Source: Epiperipatus broadwayi
Taxonomy: Eukaryota; Onychophora; Udeonychophora; Euonychophora; Peripatidae
Reading direction: 5' to 3'
Length of the DNA: 64,000 nt
Assembly: GCA_028023455.1 (NCBI GenBank)
Contig: JAQFVV010006736.1
Coordinates: 122,501-186,500 of the forward strand
Shown: piece after piece, positions 63,471 to 64,000 of the stretch
How the letters are laid out: every line of letters starts with the position of its first letter
Position numbering within the stretch: position 1 is the stretch's first letter
Made by a program: the position numbers and the translations under genes
Notes under the pieces: model-generated
Seen by the model: the letters and a program-made list of their open reading frames with translations, nothing else
Database searches by the model: none
What the model was told of the DNA's origin: nothing

Positions 63471-64000
63471 TTAATATACATAGATGACACTTTTGTCATA
63501 TGGCAACTTGGAAAAAATAAATTAGATGATTTTTTCTTACATTTAAATAATATGCATCCTCATATTAAATTTACAATGGAGACAGAGTCTGATGGAAAAC
63601 TCCATTTTCTTGATGTTCTAGTCACCAAAACACCAAATAGTTTATCTTTTTCTATTTACAGAAAGGATACACACACAGACAGATATTTGCATTTCCATTC
63701 TCATCATCACCCAACTCAGATAGTTTCTGTAGCCAAAACTCTTTTAAATAGAGCAATTAACCTTTCAGATGAGACACATCTGAAAGAAGAAATAAATCAT
63801 ATTAATAGTGTTTTATTAGCAAATAGTTATAATTACAAATTTATAAAAAAAAGCCTTATTTCAAGCCCAAAATAGACAAAATAGGCACAAAAAGATGATA
63901 AATCAGCTATTAGGATTTGTGTTCCATATGTAAAAGGAACTACAGCCAGTATCAGATGTATATTAAAATGCTATAATATAGATACAGCATTTTCTGCTCA
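63470..64000 (+). pseudogene. Penelope-like element, RT catalytic end and linker, cut by window edge
   Basis: The frame opens with the RT catalytic motif YIDDTFVIW (about 63473). PLE-specific RT and thumb sequence follows: HPHIKFTMETE, KLHFLDVLVTKT, RKDTHTDRYLHFHSHHHP, LLNRAINLSDETHLKEE. The first stop is near 63873. Two small frameshifts later the linker continues (DDKSAIRICVPYVKGTTA, then LKCYNIDTAF) to the end of the window. The GIY-YIG domain should lie beyond base 64000. RT sequence before YIDD is missing, replaced by the 63396-63470 leader, so this is a 5'-truncated copy. It is the best-preserved PLE here. Confidence 0.87.

Overview
This window looks like repeat-rich, very AT-rich DNA from an invertebrate animal. 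I could not place the species. The evidence is the lack of long or closely packed ORFs and the many microsatellites: (AT)n, (TTA)n and a 350-base compound tetranucleotide tract. There are also eukaryotic mobile elements of almost every class: RTE-type LINEs, Penelope-like elements (PLEs), a mariner transposon, an LTR retrotransposon, tRNA-derived SINEs, a TA-flanked MITE and many inverted-repeat (foldback) elements. I see no confident host gene. Four short stretches look like decayed or isolated exons.

Layout. 1-1111: 3' end of an RTE LINE. 1.5-2.4 kb: two copies of a small hammerhead-ribozyme retroposon (family A), each between perfect 13-14 bp direct repeats. 3.2-5.1 kb: an unidentified coding fragment, a decayed RTE 3' end, a family B ribozyme element and a SINE. 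5.3-5.7 kb: tetranucleotide array. 9.2-11.4 kb: two large foldback structures; the second is an inverted pair of ribozyme dimers (family D). 12.2-13.1 kb: a near-perfect hairpin and a third family A copy. 20.1-21.3 kb: PLE remnant. 22.9-25.8 kb: a direct duplication around a dead mariner. 31.0-37.3 kb: a complete LTR element with a decayed gag and no visible pol. 40.2-42.2 kb: SINE-like unit and RTE. 43.9-44.8 kb: PLE GIY-YIG end fused to (TAA)n. 50.1-50.6 kb: RTE remnant. 51.4 kb: SINE. 53.2 kb: family B. 54.6 kb: two abutting cruciforms. 56.8-61.2 kb: family G elements and a 144 bp palindrome. 63.4 kb to the end: the best-preserved PLE, running off the window.

The most interesting signal is a set of small non-autonomous repeats with hammerhead ribozyme cores (CUGANGA, a short stem II, GAAA, then a cleavable NUH). 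In three families stem III is a very short self-complementary sequence, as expected for ribozymes that work as dimers. They resemble the animal retrozymes already described as small type I hammerhead retroelements. PLEs, a plausible source of mobilisation, lie in the same window. Ribozyme identity was read by eye and no folding was computed, so each copy should be checked with a covariance model. Each family also forms inverted arms that match each other better than they match the arms of sister copies.
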